The notes: generated from the letters alone by a model not told the origin. DNA of 64,000 bases from Flaviaestuariibacter sp. (GCA_025963645.1 JAOQAI010000016.1:1-64000), one strand, 5' to 3'. Counted from the first letter of the stretch, positions 42,210 through 51,454 are shown. Made by a program: numbers and translations.

Positions 42210-42288
42210 GCAATTAAGAATTTATTGAGCATTGCGCAATCATCCACTCCATATTCATACAACTTAACTTGCTACTCTAATCTATCAA

Positions 42289-43296
42289 ATGACTGAACAC
42301 AACAAAGAAAACGCCGACCTAAGTTCCCCCACCGGGGGACAGGGGGCGCCTCGCATCGTTTTTATGGGCACACCAGAATTTGCTGTAGCATCCCTCCATG
42401 CTTTAGTAAACGAAGGTTTTAATATAGTAGGTGTAATAACAGCTCCGGATAAACCCGCAGGCAGGGGCATGCAATTGCAGCAAAGCGCCGTGAAAAAATA
42501 CGCAGAAGAAAAGGGGTTGCGTATTCTGCAACCGGAAAAACTAAAAGCCCAAAATTTTCTCGATGAATTAAAAGCCTTGAATGCAGACCTGCAGGTCGTA
42601 GTCGCTTTCCGCATGTTGCCAGAAGTGGTTTGGAACATGCCGCCTTTAGGAACCATCAATGTACACAGTTCTTTGCTGCCGCAATACCGTGGGGCAGCAC
42701 CTATAAACTGGTCGGTTATTAATGGCGAAAAAGAAACTGGGGTTACTACTTTCAAATTGCAACACGAAATAGATACCGGTGATATTTTATTGCAGGAAAA
42801 AACGGCCATTGGTGAAAACGAAACTGCTGGTGAATTGCATGACCGGTTAAAAGAATTAGGGGCGCAATTATTAGTACGCACTATAAAAGAATTACGTGCA
42901 GGGGTTTTAAAAGAGACGCCTCAATCAGAAATCAGGGATCAAAAATCAAAAATCTCTCATGCACCAAAGATCTTTACTGAAACCTGCAGGATAGATTGGC
43001 AACGACCAGCGCAGGAAGTTTATAACCTCATTCGCGGCCTCTCCCCCTTTCCCGGTGCTTTCACGCAATTGCAAGGGAAGACTTTGAAAATTTATAAAGC
43101 TGACATAGAAGCAACCACTCTGGATATCGATGCCGGAACTGTTGCTACCGATAACAAGACTTATCTAAAATTCGCTTGCCTTGACGGCTATATTCATATA
43201 AAGGAATTACAGCTTGAGGGAAAAAAGCGGATGGGAGTGGAAGATTTTTTGAGAGGTTACAAAGCCTCCCCAAACCCCTCCAACGGAGGGGCTTAG
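42289..43296 (+). CDS. fmt: methionyl-tRNA formyltransferase with repeat-encoded insertions
   Basis: 335 residues. Formylates initiator Met-tRNA with 10-formyl-THF. Core motifs RIVFMGTPEFAVASLHALV, LQVVVAFRMLPEVVWNMPPLGTINVHSSLLPQYRGAAPINWSVINGEKETGV and the C-terminal NLIRGLSPFPGAFTQL. Unusual: about 20 residues (MTEHNKENADLSSPTGGQGA) precede the normal MR-IVFMG start and are encoded by the 29-bp repeat; residues PQSEIRDQKSKIS (about 212-224) come from another repeat; the tail SPNPSNGGA comes from a cccctccaacggagggg repeat. An ATG at 42364 could also serve as a start. Confidence 0.92.
   Translation: MTEHNKENADLSSPTGGQGAPRIVFMGTPEFAVASLHALVNEGFNIVGVITAPDKPAGRGMQLQQSAVKKYAEEKGLRILQPEKLKAQNFLDELKALNADLQVVVAFRMLPEVVWNMPPLGTINVHSSLLPQYRGAAPINWSVINGEKETGVTTFKLQHEIDTGDILLQEKTAIGENETAGELHDRLKELGAQLLVRTIKELRAGVLKETPQSEIRDQKSKISHAPKIFTETCRIDWQRPAQEVYNLIRGLSPFPGAFTQLQGKTLKIYKADIEATTLDIDAGTVATDNKTYLKFACLDGYIHIKELQLEGKKRMGVEDFLRGYKASPNPSNGGA
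42319..42347 (+). repeat. 29-bp repeat inside the fmt 5' end
   Basis: Perfect inverted copy of 42075-42103, translated as part of the Fmt N-terminus. The two copies could pair across 215 nt and mask the start of fmt. Confidence 0.7.
42921..42957 (+). repeat. atcagaaatcagggatcaaa repeat inside fmt
   Basis: A purine-rich run of nearly repeated atcaga/atcaaa units translated as PQSEIRDQKSKIS inside the linker between the two Fmt domains. Such runs usually occur in Bacteroidota intergenic DNA. Confidence 0.5.
43266..43295 (+). repeat. cccctccaacggagggg repeat at the fmt 3' end
   Basis: CCCCTCC (43275-43281) and GGAGGGG (43285-43291) form a short hairpin. The repeat supplies the last codons and the TAG of fmt. 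Confidence 0.55.
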
Positions 43297-43329
43297 CTGC
43301 CGCACTCTGGCCAGCTTATTTGGCGATAA

Positions 43330-43366
43330 CTACAAGCCCTGACAGATTTAATGTCAGGGCTTGTAG
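43330..43366. terminator. stem-loop after fmt
   Basis: CTACAAGCCCTGACA (43330-43344) and TGTCAGGGCTTGTAG (43352-43366) form a perfect 15-bp stem. No U-run follows on either side, so it is a strong hairpin that may act as a terminator or processing stop for converging transcripts. Confidence 0.55.
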
Positions 43367-43391
43367 CTTAGTGATACTAACTGCATTATGA

Positions 43392-43444
43392 GGGTCTGTG
43401 CGGTGGCTGTTCCCTCTCCTTTAGGAGAGGGTTAGGGTGAGGTT
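43392..43444 (+). repeat. gggtctgtgcggtggc + ctctcctttaggagaggg repeat
   Basis: Same composite repeat as 40115-40165, ending in ttagggtgaggtt. It abuts the stop of the LysM gene. Confidence 0.5.
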
Positions 43445-44412
43445 CAATAATTCACCTTCACCACAAACTTATCCGTGTCTTTTACCTCCAGAATGGAAGC
43501 GGCCGCGTTCGAGATACGAACATCATAACCAGCATTTTGACGGATGCCGGTCATGCCACCCAACACTTTAGCATAAACAACTTTATTGTTCGAAGGATTG
43601 ATTACTCTCACGATGGTGCCCGGCTCCACACCATCCACCAGCGCATAATATTTGGCATCCTGCCAACCGCTTGCTGTTTTAAAAATACCAGACGTAACCG
43701 TTAGATCTTTGCCCGCTGCCGTTACTTTTTCCTGCCGTTCAAAATCCTTTTTAAAATACCCTCCCACGCCATCGCTTACGGCTGTACGAATGGGTGCAGT
43801 TGCCACCGGTGGGGGAAGAATCGTTTCCAGCTTTTTCTCGGGCTTGGGAGTTGCAACCGGCTGCGATACAGCCGTTTCAGTTGGCAAGGCTTTTTCAATA
43901 GGAGGCTCCTGTTGTTTTGCGGGTGCGGGAACAGGCGTCTGTGTAACCGTAACATTATTAACTGAAGGAGAAACTTCCGAAGGCACCAGAAAACCTACAA
44001 TCAACTTCTGCCCGGTTTGAATAGCGTCGGATGAAAGGTTGTTCCATTTGCGCAAGTCCGCCATTAAAACTTTTCCGTTCTTTAGACTGACGCGATACAA
44101 GCCTTCCTTTTCACCCACTATATAATACACAGGCGTACCGCTGTTTTTTGTCTGCGAAAAATTGGTTTCCTTCAGTGGAATCAGGATCGTTTGCCCTATC
44201 GTAAGACCGGCGTTTACATCCAGCTTATTATAATCAGCTAATTCTTTTGGCGAAATACCATAGGTGCGTCCCAGGGCATAGATGCCTTCTTTCGGTGCTA
44301 CTTTATGCACCAGGTGAAGCCCGTTGGTATCGCCCTGAACCAATAATTCTTTTTGCGAAAAGCTGGCAATGGAAATAAAGAGAAGGGCTAGAAATGTGAG
44401 TGATTTTTTCAT
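43444..44412 (-). CDS. LysM-domain protein with a double-psi-barrel-like C-domain
   Basis: 322 residues. Signal peptide MKKSLTFLALLFISIASFSQ. LysM-like repeats: LVHKVAPKEGIYALGRTYGISPKELADYN and VYYIVGEKEGLYRVSLKNGKVLMADLRKWNNL. A Pro/Thr-rich linker leads to a C-terminal domain (GKDLTVTSGIFKTASGWQDAKYYALVDGVEPGTIVRVINPSNNKVVYAKVLGGM) that resembles RlpA-type barrels. Likely binds peptidoglycan in the periplasm. Confidence 0.78.
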   Translation of the reverse strand: MKKSLTFLALLFISIASFSQKELLVQGDTNGLHLVHKVAPKEGIYALGRTYGISPKELADYNKLDVNAGLTIGQTILIPLKETNFSQTKNSGTPVYYIVGEKEGLYRVSLKNGKVLMADLRKWNNLSSDAIQTGQKLIVGFLVPSEVSPSVNNVTVTQTPVPAPAKQQEPPIEKALPTETAVSQPVATPKPEKKLETILPPPVATAPIRTAVSDGVGGYFKKDFERQEKVTAAGKDLTVTSGIFKTASGWQDAKYYALVDGVEPGTIVRVINPSNNKVVYAKVLGGMTGIRQNAGYDVRISNAAASILEVKDTDKFVVKVNY

Positions 44413-44473
44413 GGTGGAAATTGTTTTTCAAATGGTGTAGAGGCAGTTAAATTATACGCTACAAATATGTGGT

Positions 44474-45853
44474 TTATTTTCCGAATCCTGAATCGTTCTG
44501 CTGCTTCAAGATACGCAGCTCTTTTGGATAATAGTTGTTAACGCGGTTCCCCAACGCATTGATCCAGCCCAAGGGATAGCCATTATAGGTAACAACTTGC
44601 CATCCTTTGGGAGCATTAGGTTGAATATCCTGCCGCTGCAGGAATCGAACAGCATCTTCATAGTCTAACTCTGTTCGCGTCAATTCAGAAGAAAGCAAAG
44701 GACTTAGTGCCAGGGCATGATCAGGAATTAATTTATCACGAATGATTTCACCAATATCCGTACCTGCGTATTGAATGTAAAGTGCGGATTGAAGAATAGA
44801 AAAAGATTCCATCAAGTTTTGTGGCAAAGCCAGAAGGCGGTCATTGTGCTTAGCGAATTGAATGCCGCCGGTTTTAACCCAACGCTGTAAAACTTGCTGT
44901 TCGGGAGCAGAAACTCTCTCCGGTTTTGAAGAACTATATTTTACTTTTTCCGGCTCGCCCCCTTTTCTAAAGCACGCCAGGAAAAAGCCTTCGCCTTTTA
45001 ATTTATCCGGGTAAAAGCGATAACCTGCAGCCTGATGGTTTGGAGAATGGGTTTCTACGACTCCCCAGTCCTCTTCCAGCTTCAATGCTACATTCTCCAT
45101 TCCCATATTTTCTACCAGCCAATCGCCTATGACCTCATCTTCTTCAGAAGAGTAAGAACAAGTTGAATAAATCAGTGTACCGCCTTCTTTCAGTGCCGGT
45201 AAAACATCGGCTAAAATGCGTTGCTGGCGGCTGGCGCATAATTGCACAGCGTCAACGCTCCACTCGTTTATAGCCGCCTCATCCCGACGAAAAAGCCCGC
45301 TGCCACTGCACGGCGCATCCACCAAGATCACATCGAAAAAGCTTTCCAGCCGCGCAAAATGCCTCGGGTCATTGTTTGTGACGATAACATTACTGCTTCC
45401 CCATTTAATAATATTTTGTTTCAAAATGCCTGCCCTGGCTTTAATAACTTCATTACTTACCAGTAAACTTTCGGGGGAGATCAGCGATTGCAGGTGGGTG
45501 CTCTTACCGCCCGGCGCTGCACACAGATCAAGCAATTTCAATGGCTGCGAAAGATCGGTCGTTTGACTTATGGCCTGTTCTAAAAACATACTGGAGGCTT
45601 CCTGTACATAGTAGCAGCCAGCATGAAAAATCGGGTCAAATGTGAAGGAAGGACGCTTCTCTAAATAGTATCCAAACTGCGTCCAGGGAATGGAATTGGA
45701 AATTGAGAATTGAGAATTGAGAATTGAGAATTTTGCTGAATTTACCCGAATGGACGTCACCTGCTCGCCACTATCATGAACCTGTTGAAACGCTTCCCGG
45801 TCAAAGCCTTCAACGCCTTCTAACGATCGCAATAATGGTTCAGGCAGCAACAT
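44474..45853 (-). CDS. RsmF/NOL1/NOP2-type RNA m5C methyltransferase
   Basis: 459 residues. Methylates cytosine C5 in RNA, probably rRNA. SAM site LLDLCAAPGGKSTHLQSLI, catalytic PCSGSG (VDAPCSGSGLFRRDEAAI) and the TCSY motif (IYSTCSYSSEEDEVIGDWL) are present; the C-terminal domain (ISNSLFA-type barrel) looks like the RsmF C-extension. A repeat adds the FSILNSQFSISNS stretch near residue 42. The specific target base is not certain. Confidence 0.88.
   Translation of the reverse strand: MLLPEPLLRSLEGVEGFDREAFQQVHDSGEQVTSIRVNSAKFSILNSQFSISNSIPWTQFGYYLEKRPSFTFDPIFHAGCYYVQEASSMFLEQAISQTTDLSQPLKLLDLCAAPGGKSTHLQSLISPESLLVSNEVIKARAGILKQNIIKWGSSNVIVTNNDPRHFARLESFFDVILVDAPCSGSGLFRRDEAAINEWSVDAVQLCASRQQRILADVLPALKEGGTLIYSTCSYSSEEDEVIGDWLVENMGMENVALKLEEDWGVVETHSPNHQAAGYRFYPDKLKGEGFFLACFRKGGEPEKVKYSSSKPERVSAPEQQVLQRWVKTGGIQFAKHNDRLLALPQNLMESFSILQSALYIQYAGTDIGEIIRDKLIPDHALALSPLLSSELTRTELDYEDAVRFLQRQDIQPNAPKGWQVVTYNGYPLGWINALGNRVNNYYPKELRILKQQNDSGFGK
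45691..45731 (-). repeat. attgagaattgag repeat within the methyltransferase gene
   Basis: The plus strand reads ggaattggaaattgagaatt and further gagaattga units; translated on the minus strand as FSILNSQFSISNS. Inserted into the N-terminal region without breaking the frame. Confidence 0.5.
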
Positions 45854-45888
45854 GAAGCAAAGCTATAATAGATGGGTAAGCGGCGATG

Positions 45889-47430
45889 TTAAACGTTCTT
45901 TATCTCACTGATCAAATCCTGTAGCACTTTCTTTGCGTCACCAAAAAGCATGGATGTTTTCGGTTGAAAGAACAGGTTGTTTTCAATACCGGCATAACCG
46001 GGTTTCATGCTTCGTTTGTTTACGATAACAGTCTTTGCTAATTCCACATCCAGTATCGGCATCCCGTAAATGGGTGAAGCCGGATCGGTTTTAGCGGCAG
46101 GATTCACAACATCGTTCGCCCCGAGGATTAACACTACATCCGTCGTTGGAAATTCTTCGTTAGCGCCTTCCATTTCCAGCAAGCCCTCATAGGAAACATC
46201 AGCTTCTGCTAACAATACGTTCATGTGACCCGGCATACGTCCGGCTACAGGATGAATCGCGTATTTTACTTCTACGCCTTTATCAGTTAATATCTTTTCC
46301 AACTCATGGCAAGCATGCTGAGCCTGGGCAACAGCCAATCCATAACCAGGAACGATCATTACCTTGTTCGCATACGCCATCACTACTGCGGCATCTGCTA
46401 GACTTATTTCCTTGAAATCGCCTTGCGGACCGGCAGCTTCACCGGTTGCTTTTGCACCGCCAAAAGAACCGATCAACACATTTTTTAGAGACCGGTTCAT
46501 GGCTTTACACATGAGGATAGTGAGCAAGGTGCCTGCCGCGCCAACAAGGATACCTCCTGTCAGCATCACTTTGTTATCGTACAGGAAGCCACCGCAAGCC
46601 GCTGCCACGCCGGTGAATGAATTAAGCAAGGAGATCACCACCGGCATATCAGCACCCCCGATGGGTAATACGAATAAGACCCCATAAACCAATGACAGTA
46701 AAAAGATGGTATAGAAAAGGATATAAACCGATGTATTGATCTGCACAAAAGGCATCGGCTTTAAGGTAACCTGGGTGGCCGTATTCGTTAATTCGCCATT
46801 GATAATTTCAAAGGAAGAATTGATCTTGGTTAGAAGGATAATGGTAAGCCCGATGATAGCAGCCAGCATGCCAATATTGACAATATGCTGTCCATTAAAC
46901 GAGCGGTCTTTGATCTTGCCATTCAATTTGCCCCAGGCAATCACACTTCCGGCAAAAGAGATCGAGCCAATGATCAGCCCAAGAAAGATAGTAACGAGGC
47001 TGCCATAATTCAGGGGTAATCCTTCTGACAATACCGACATATCGGTTGGGTCATTAAGATTGATCACGAAACGGTCTTTCAGGAAATGATTGAACTCCAT
47101 GATCGAAATCAAAGCCGCACAGGCACCGCCCATTCCGTTAAATAGACTCACCATCTCTGGCATTGCCGTCATCTTCACTTTGCGGGCACTCATCACACCT
47201 ACCACACCGCCCACTGCAAGCGCAGCAAATATCCAGGAAAGGTTATGCAATCCTTCGCCGGAAAACTTATCCTCATAAATAAAGATGGTTCCAAAGATCG
47301 CCAGCGTCATCCCGATGGCAGCGATGCCATTACCCTTGCGGGCCGTTTCCGGGTGCGACAACATCTTTAGTCCAATGATGAACGTAAGTGAGGCAATGAG
47401 ATAAATGATGGTCAGCAGACTTGGTTCCAT
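45889..47430 (-). CDS. pntB: NAD(P) transhydrogenase subunit beta
   Basis: 513 residues. Transfers hydride between NADH and NADP, coupled to protons. N-half has eight or nine membrane helices (for example LLTIIYLIASLTFIIGLKML, HIVNIGMLAAIIGLTIILL), C-half the NADP-binding domain (MIVPGYGLAVAQAQHACHEL, KYAIHPVAGRMPGHMNVLLAEADVSY, LGANDVVNPAA, VNKRSMKPGYAGIENNLF). Last gene of the pnt operon. Confidence 0.95.
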   Translation of the reverse strand: MEPSLLTIIYLIASLTFIIGLKMLSHPETARKGNGIAAIGMTLAIFGTIFIYEDKFSGEGLHNLSWIFAALAVGGVVGVMSARKVKMTAMPEMVSLFNGMGGACAALISIMEFNHFLKDRFVINLNDPTDMSVLSEGLPLNYGSLVTIFLGLIIGSISFAGSVIAWGKLNGKIKDRSFNGQHIVNIGMLAAIIGLTIILLTKINSSFEIINGELTNTATQVTLKPMPFVQINTSVYILFYTIFLLSLVYGVLFVLPIGGADMPVVISLLNSFTGVAAACGGFLYDNKVMLTGGILVGAAGTLLTILMCKAMNRSLKNVLIGSFGGAKATGEAAGPQGDFKEISLADAAVVMAYANKVMIVPGYGLAVAQAQHACHELEKILTDKGVEVKYAIHPVAGRMPGHMNVLLAEADVSYEGLLEMEGANEEFPTTDVVLILGANDVVNPAAKTDPASPIYGMPILDVELAKTVIVNKRSMKPGYAGIENNLFFQPKTSMLFGDAKKVLQDLISEIKNV

Positions 47431-47436
47431 GAATAT

Positions 47437-47751
47437 TTATTTCTTCTTTTTCTTACCAAACATTTCGAGCATACGGTCCGTTACCACAAAGCCGCCAACA
47501 ACGTTGAGCGTGCCTAATACAACCGCTAAAAAACCTAACACCAACGCCGCATAGTTATCACTCTCAGCGCGGCCAATTACGATAATGGCACCAATGATTA
47601 CCACACCATGAATAGCGTTGGCGCCACTCATCAGCGGCGTGTGCAGCACACTCGGCACCCGTCCGATAATCTCAATACCGACGAATATCATCAGGATGAC
47701 GATGTAAAACATCTCCTTGTTATTCGATATCCATTCTACAACACTGTTCAT
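47437..47751 (-). CDS. pntAb: NAD(P) transhydrogenase subunit alpha, membrane part
   Basis: 104 residues with three to four hydrophobic segments (MFYIVILMIFVGIEIIGR, AIHGVVIIGAIIVIG, VLGFLAVVLGTLNVVGGF), matching the membrane portion of PntA. Encoded separately between pntAa and pntB, as in other bacteria with split alpha subunits; 6-nt spacing to pntB. Confidence 0.93.
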   Translation of the reverse strand: MNSVVEWISNNKEMFYIVILMIFVGIEIIGRVPSVLHTPLMSGANAIHGVVIIGAIIVIGRAESDNYAALVLGFLAVVLGTLNVVGGFVVTDRMLEMFGKKKKK

Positions 47752-47760
47752 TTTTATTAA

Positions 47761-48876
47761 TTAAGAATTGATAGTTGTTTTCACTCTTTCGTTTACGATC
47801 TCGCCGCCATGCGTGATGCAGCTGCCCTTAACCAGGTCATCTTCCCAGTTGAGGTTCAAGGCACCTTCCTTATTGATGATCAAGCCCAAAAAGTTCAGAA
47901 TATTCTTGCCATACAATTTGCTGGCATCGCTGGGCATGGTTGATTGCAGGTTGCTGTTACCAATAATGCTTACACCGTTGCGCACTATTGTTTCATTGTT
48001 CTTTGTAAAAGGCGTATTACCACCGGTAGCAGAAGCAATATCAATAATGATAGCACCAGCCCGCATACGATTTAGCATTTCTTCTGTAATTAATACCGGC
48101 GCTTTCTTACCAGGAATCTGTGCGGTAGTAATAACAATATCTGCTTTCGCAATACTATCTGAAATGCGTTGCTGTTGCGCCTGCTTATATTCTTCTGACT
48201 GCTCTACTGCATAACCACCAGCTTTGGTAGCATCGGCCGCGCCTTCCACTTCGACAAACTTGGCCCCGAGGCTCATCACCTCTTCCTTCACTGCCGGGCG
48301 GGTATCAAACACTTCTACCACAGCGCCTAAACGTTTTGCGGTAGCAATAGCCTGTAAGCCAGCTACACCGGCACCCAATATCAATACTTTTGCGGGAGCG
48401 ATGCTACCAGCGGCCGTCATGAACATTGGAAAGTAACGTGGATATAAAGAAGCGGCTAATAAGACAGCTTTATAACCTGCAATATTTGCCTGTGAACTCA
48501 ATACATCCATGCTTTGGGCACGGGTTGTACGGGGTAACATATCGAGGCTAAAAAGTGTTAAACCATTCTGCGCTGCTTGTTGCGTAATGGCGCCATTTGA
48601 TAAAGGTTGATAAACGCCAATCAGGACTTTACCTGATGGAATTGGGGCAGAGGGCTGATGGATAGAAAGCAAAATATCGCTGGCCGAAATGACGGTTTCT
48701 CTATTTCCTAAACTTGCGCCCGCCGCTTCATAATCCTGATCCGAAGCATAGGCTTTATTGCCGGCACCCGATTCTACGATTACTGTAATTTCTTTTTTGA
48801 TAAGCGCAGCTACTGCTTCGGGTAGTAGGGAAACTCTCGATTCTTCCTGTGGTTCTTTCAACACACCAATCGTCAT
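47761..48876 (-). CDS. pntAa: NAD(P) transhydrogenase subunit alpha, NAD-binding part
   Basis: 371 residues. AlaDH/PNT N and C domains: IGVLKEPQEESRVSLLPEAVAALI at the start, then Rossmann site VLILGAGVAGLQAIATAKRLGAVVEVFDTR and NAD loop. First gene of the operon; supplies the hydride donor site. Only 9 nt to pntAb. Confidence 0.95.
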   Translation of the reverse strand: MTIGVLKEPQEESRVSLLPEAVAALIKKEITVIVESGAGNKAYASDQDYEAAGASLGNRETVISASDILLSIHQPSAPIPSGKVLIGVYQPLSNGAITQQAAQNGLTLFSLDMLPRTTRAQSMDVLSSQANIAGYKAVLLAASLYPRYFPMFMTAAGSIAPAKVLILGAGVAGLQAIATAKRLGAVVEVFDTRPAVKEEVMSLGAKFVEVEGAADATKAGGYAVEQSEEYKQAQQQRISDSIAKADIVITTAQIPGKKAPVLITEEMLNRMRAGAIIIDIASATGGNTPFTKNNETIVRNGVSIIGNSNLQSTMPSDASKLYGKNILNFLGLIINKEGALNLNWEDDLVKGSCITHGGEIVNERVKTTINS

Positions 48877-48929
48877 ATCGTGCTATTTGTGTTTGGGTTG
48901 GAAGATAGGCAATTCAGTTTATAAAGGCA

Positions 48930-49727
48930 CTAAAAGCGAACGGAAAAGTGCTGTTTTGTTTTGAATTCTTTCCGGAAGAATACAAAACCAAGGAAGAAAA
49001 TATCGATGGTGCATTGTACGGATGGATGTTGCTGAATCTCCTTCCAGGCTTGTTCCATTTGAGCGCTCCAATGAATGTCATCAAATACCAAAATGGTATC
49101 GTTGTGGGCTTTTTCTAGGAATTGGTGGAAGTAATCCAGTGTGGGCTGGTAACGGTGATTGCCATCGATATAGGCCAAGTCAATAGTTGACAGTTCACGG
49201 ATGACAGAAGGCAGCACATCGTCGAAATTGCCTTGGAGGGATTCAATATTCTCTAGTCCCAAGCCATCGAAATTAGAAAGCGCCACTTGGTGCACCGCTT
49301 CACTGCCCTCGATGGTAATGATCTTTGCATCAGGTGCTGCTTTTGCTAAATACGCTGTGGTTGTTCCCAGCGATGTACCTAACTCGATGATGGTTTTCGG
49401 GGCATAATATTTTACCAACCGGTAAAGTAACTGGCTGTATTTCTTGGGTTTGAGTGCGGCTTTAGCTAATTCGCCAATGCTTCGCTCTTTTGTTTTGCTG
49501 ATTCTCGATCCGGCACCGAAATCTTCAACTTCCAGAAGCTCCTTTTGGCGAAGCAGCTCTTCACGCAATCGTTCAACCTCCAGAGGCGCTACATAACCTT
49601 GCTTATTATTCAGCACATTCAGTATAAACTGGAACACAAACGGCGAATGCATGCCGTGGCCTTTGCTGTTGAAGGCCGTGCGGTAGTAATGAAAATATTT
49701 TTGAGCTAATTGAAAACTGGTGTACAA
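48930..49727 (-). CDS. class I SAM-dependent methyltransferase
   Basis: 265 residues from a TTG start, no good ATG upstream. SAM-binding motif IIELGTSLGTTTAYLAKAAPDAKIITIEGSE, second acid in LAYIDGNHRYQPTLDYF, similar to O-methyltransferase-like proteins. The substrate is not identifiable. Downstream of it (minus) lies a repeat region at 49729 and upstream the four-helix protein. Confidence 0.78.
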   Translation of the reverse strand: MYTSFQLAQKYFHYYRTAFNSKGHGMHSPFVFQFILNVLNNKQGYVAPLEVERLREELLRQKELLEVEDFGAGSRISKTKERSIGELAKAALKPKKYSQLLYRLVKYYAPKTIIELGTSLGTTTAYLAKAAPDAKIITIEGSEAVHQVALSNFDGLGLENIESLQGNFDDVLPSVIRELSTIDLAYIDGNHRYQPTLDYFHQFLEKAHNDTILVFDDIHWSAQMEQAWKEIQQHPSVQCTIDIFFLGFVFFRKEFKTKQHFSVRF

Positions 49728-49728
49728 G

Positions 49729-49769
49729 GAATGTAGAATCTAAAATGTAAAATACAAAATGTAAAATTA
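49729..49769. repeat. aaaatgtaaaat repeat flanking the four-helix gene (left)
   Basis: gaatgtagaatctaaaatgt followed by aaaatac-aaaatgtaaaatta. It supplies the TAA of the four-helix gene on the minus strand. Inverted relative to 50141-50172. Confidence 0.55.
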
Positions 49770-50132
49770 GGCGACCCTGTTGGCTTTAGCGGTTTCTATG
49801 CTTTTGGAGAGGATGCCGATTAGCTCGTTACACTCTTTTAATGCGACCACAACTTTATTATCAACAACGATTGGCTTTTCATTAATGATCCGTAGTGTGA
49901 TGCGGGTTTCCCGCAATTCTTTTAGTCCCAGCTTCATTTTATGGATAAAATCAGCTCTTGACTCCGCTCCTTGCACTTCGCCATACATAAGTGCTGGTGC
50001 GGTACCGCTCTTGGATAATTGATGCTCTAAATTTTTAGCAGCTTTTGTATTTGGCAATATATCACAGATCTCTAAAACGGCAATAGCGAATTTTACCAAC
50101 CTGTCTTCCAGGTCAAATTTTCGTTCACCCAT
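49767..50132 (-). CDS. four-helix-bundle protein (23S rRNA intervening-sequence type)
   Basis: 121 residues, all-helical (RLVKFAIAVLEICDILPNTKAAKNLEHQLSKSGTAPALMYGEVQGAESRADFIHKMKLGLKELRETRITLRII...). This family was first seen encoded inside 23S rRNA intervening sequences and is widespread in Bacteroidota chromosomes. Function unknown. The gene is framed by inverted copies of the aaaatgtaaaat repeat, suggesting insertion as a unit. Confidence 0.85.
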   Translation of the reverse strand: MGERKFDLEDRLVKFAIAVLEICDILPNTKAAKNLEHQLSKSGTAPALMYGEVQGAESRADFIHKMKLGLKELRETRITLRIINEKPIVVDNKVVVALKECNELIGILSKSIETAKANRVA

Positions 50133-50140
50133 CTTTTTAG

Positions 50141-50172
50141 ATTTTACATTTTATATTCTGCATTTTACATTT
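50141..50172. repeat. attttacattttatattctg repeat (right of the four-helix gene)
   Basis: Reads attttacattttatattctg then cattttacattt. Read on the minus strand as aaaatgcagaatataaaatg; it overlaps the folA stop codon and provides it (ATG TAA). Confidence 0.5.
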
Positions 50173-50662
50173 CCATCTCCTCCCAAACCTGGAAGGAATG
50201 TGCATACGCATTCTTCTCATCGGCGGCACAATGATGTTCTTTTACTAACTGCCAATCTGAAACCGCCAATTCGGGAAAGTAAACATCACCTTTAAACCGG
50301 TGATGAATGCGGGTCAAATAAATGCGAGATGCTTTGTCAAAAGCCGTATTGAAAATCTCTGCGCCACCGATGATAAAAATCTCTTTAATAGCAAAGCTGG
50401 CCGCAAAGTCGATTGCTTCTTCAAGGGAATGAACCACATCAACCCCCTCTTGCTTCCAGTCATTATTTCGGGTAATGACAATGCTTTTACGACCCGGGAG
50501 CGGCTTACCTATGGATTCGAAAGTTTTGCGTCCCATGAGAATCGGCATACCCCAGGTGAGGTTCTTGAAATAATTGAGATCATTCGGCAGGTGCCAAGGA
50601 AGCTGGTTGTCTTTTCCAATGACGTTATTCTCATCTGCCGCTACTAATAAACTTAAGATCAT
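50165..50662 (-). CDS. folA: dihydrofolate reductase
   Basis: 165 residues. Reduces dihydrofolate with NADPH. Family motifs: [55 protein letters not shown], and [18 protein letters not shown] overlaps the thyA TGA, a two-gene operon. Its stop comes from the intergenic repeat. Confidence 0.95.
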   Translation of the reverse strand: MILSLLVAADENNVIGKDNQLPWHLPNDLNYFKNLTWGMPILMGRKTFESIGKPLPGRKSIVITRNNDWKQEGVDVVHSLEEAIDFAASFAIKEIFIIGGAEIFNTAFDKASRIYLTRIHHRFKGDVYFPELAVSDWQLVKEHHCAADEKNAYAHSFQVWEEMEM

Positions 50663-51453
50663 ACGGCAACAGTGGCTTTGATGGCAGGATGAAACTGGTA
50701 ATTCTCTAAGGTAAAATCTTCAAATGTGAAGTCAAACAGGTCTTTCACATCAGAGTTCAACTTCATTTGAGGCGGAGCAAATGGCTGTCGTTGCAATTGT
50801 GTATGCACTTGCTCCAGGTGATTATTATAAATATGCACATCGCCAAACGTGTGAATAAAATCACCAGGCTGCAAGCCGCAAACCTGTGCCATCATCATGG
50901 TTAATAAAGCGTAAGAAGCAATATTGAACGGCACTCCTAAAAACACATCAGCGCTGCGTTGATAAAGCTGGCAGCTCAGTTTTCCATCGGCTACGTAGAA
51001 TTGAAAAAGCGCATGACAAGGCATAAGCGCCATCTTTGGCAGGTCGGCTACATTCCAGGCACTGACGATCATGCGGCGGCTGTCAGGATTTGTTTTTATC
51101 TGATGCAGAACATCTTTTATCTGGTCTATTGTCTCTCCATTGGCACCTTCCCAGCTGCGCCACTGCTTTCCATATACCGGACCCAAATCACCATCGGCAT
51201 TTGCCCATTCATCCCAGATAGAAACGCCATGTTCTTTTAAATAAGCCGTATTTGTTTCACCACGCAAAAACCATAAAAGCTCGTAAATAATACTTTTCAG
51301 GTGAAGTTTTTTGGTGGTTACCAGCGGAAAGCCTTTTTCCAGATCAAACCGCATCTGGTAGCCGAACGTGCTGATAGTACCAGTACCTGTGCGATCCGAT
51401 TTTTGAACGCCGGTATCTAGAATATGTTGGAGAAGCTGATGGTATTGGTGCAT
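50659..51453 (-). CDS. thyA: thymidylate synthase
   Basis: 264 residues. Makes dTMP from dUMP, producing dihydrofolate for folA next to it. Catalytic Cys in [43 protein letters not shown], phosphate-binding [18 protein letters not shown]. Length and motifs standard. Confidence 0.96.
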   Translation of the reverse strand: MHQYHQLLQHILDTGVQKSDRTGTGTISTFGYQMRFDLEKGFPLVTTKKLHLKSIIYELLWFLRGETNTAYLKEHGVSIWDEWANADGDLGPVYGKQWRSWEGANGETIDQIKDVLHQIKTNPDSRRMIVSAWNVADLPKMALMPCHALFQFYVADGKLSCQLYQRSADVFLGVPFNIASYALLTMMMAQVCGLQPGDFIHTFGDVHIYNNHLEQVHTQLQRQPFAPPQMKLNSDVKDLFDFTFEDFTLENYQFHPAIKATVAV

Positions 51454-51454
51454 T

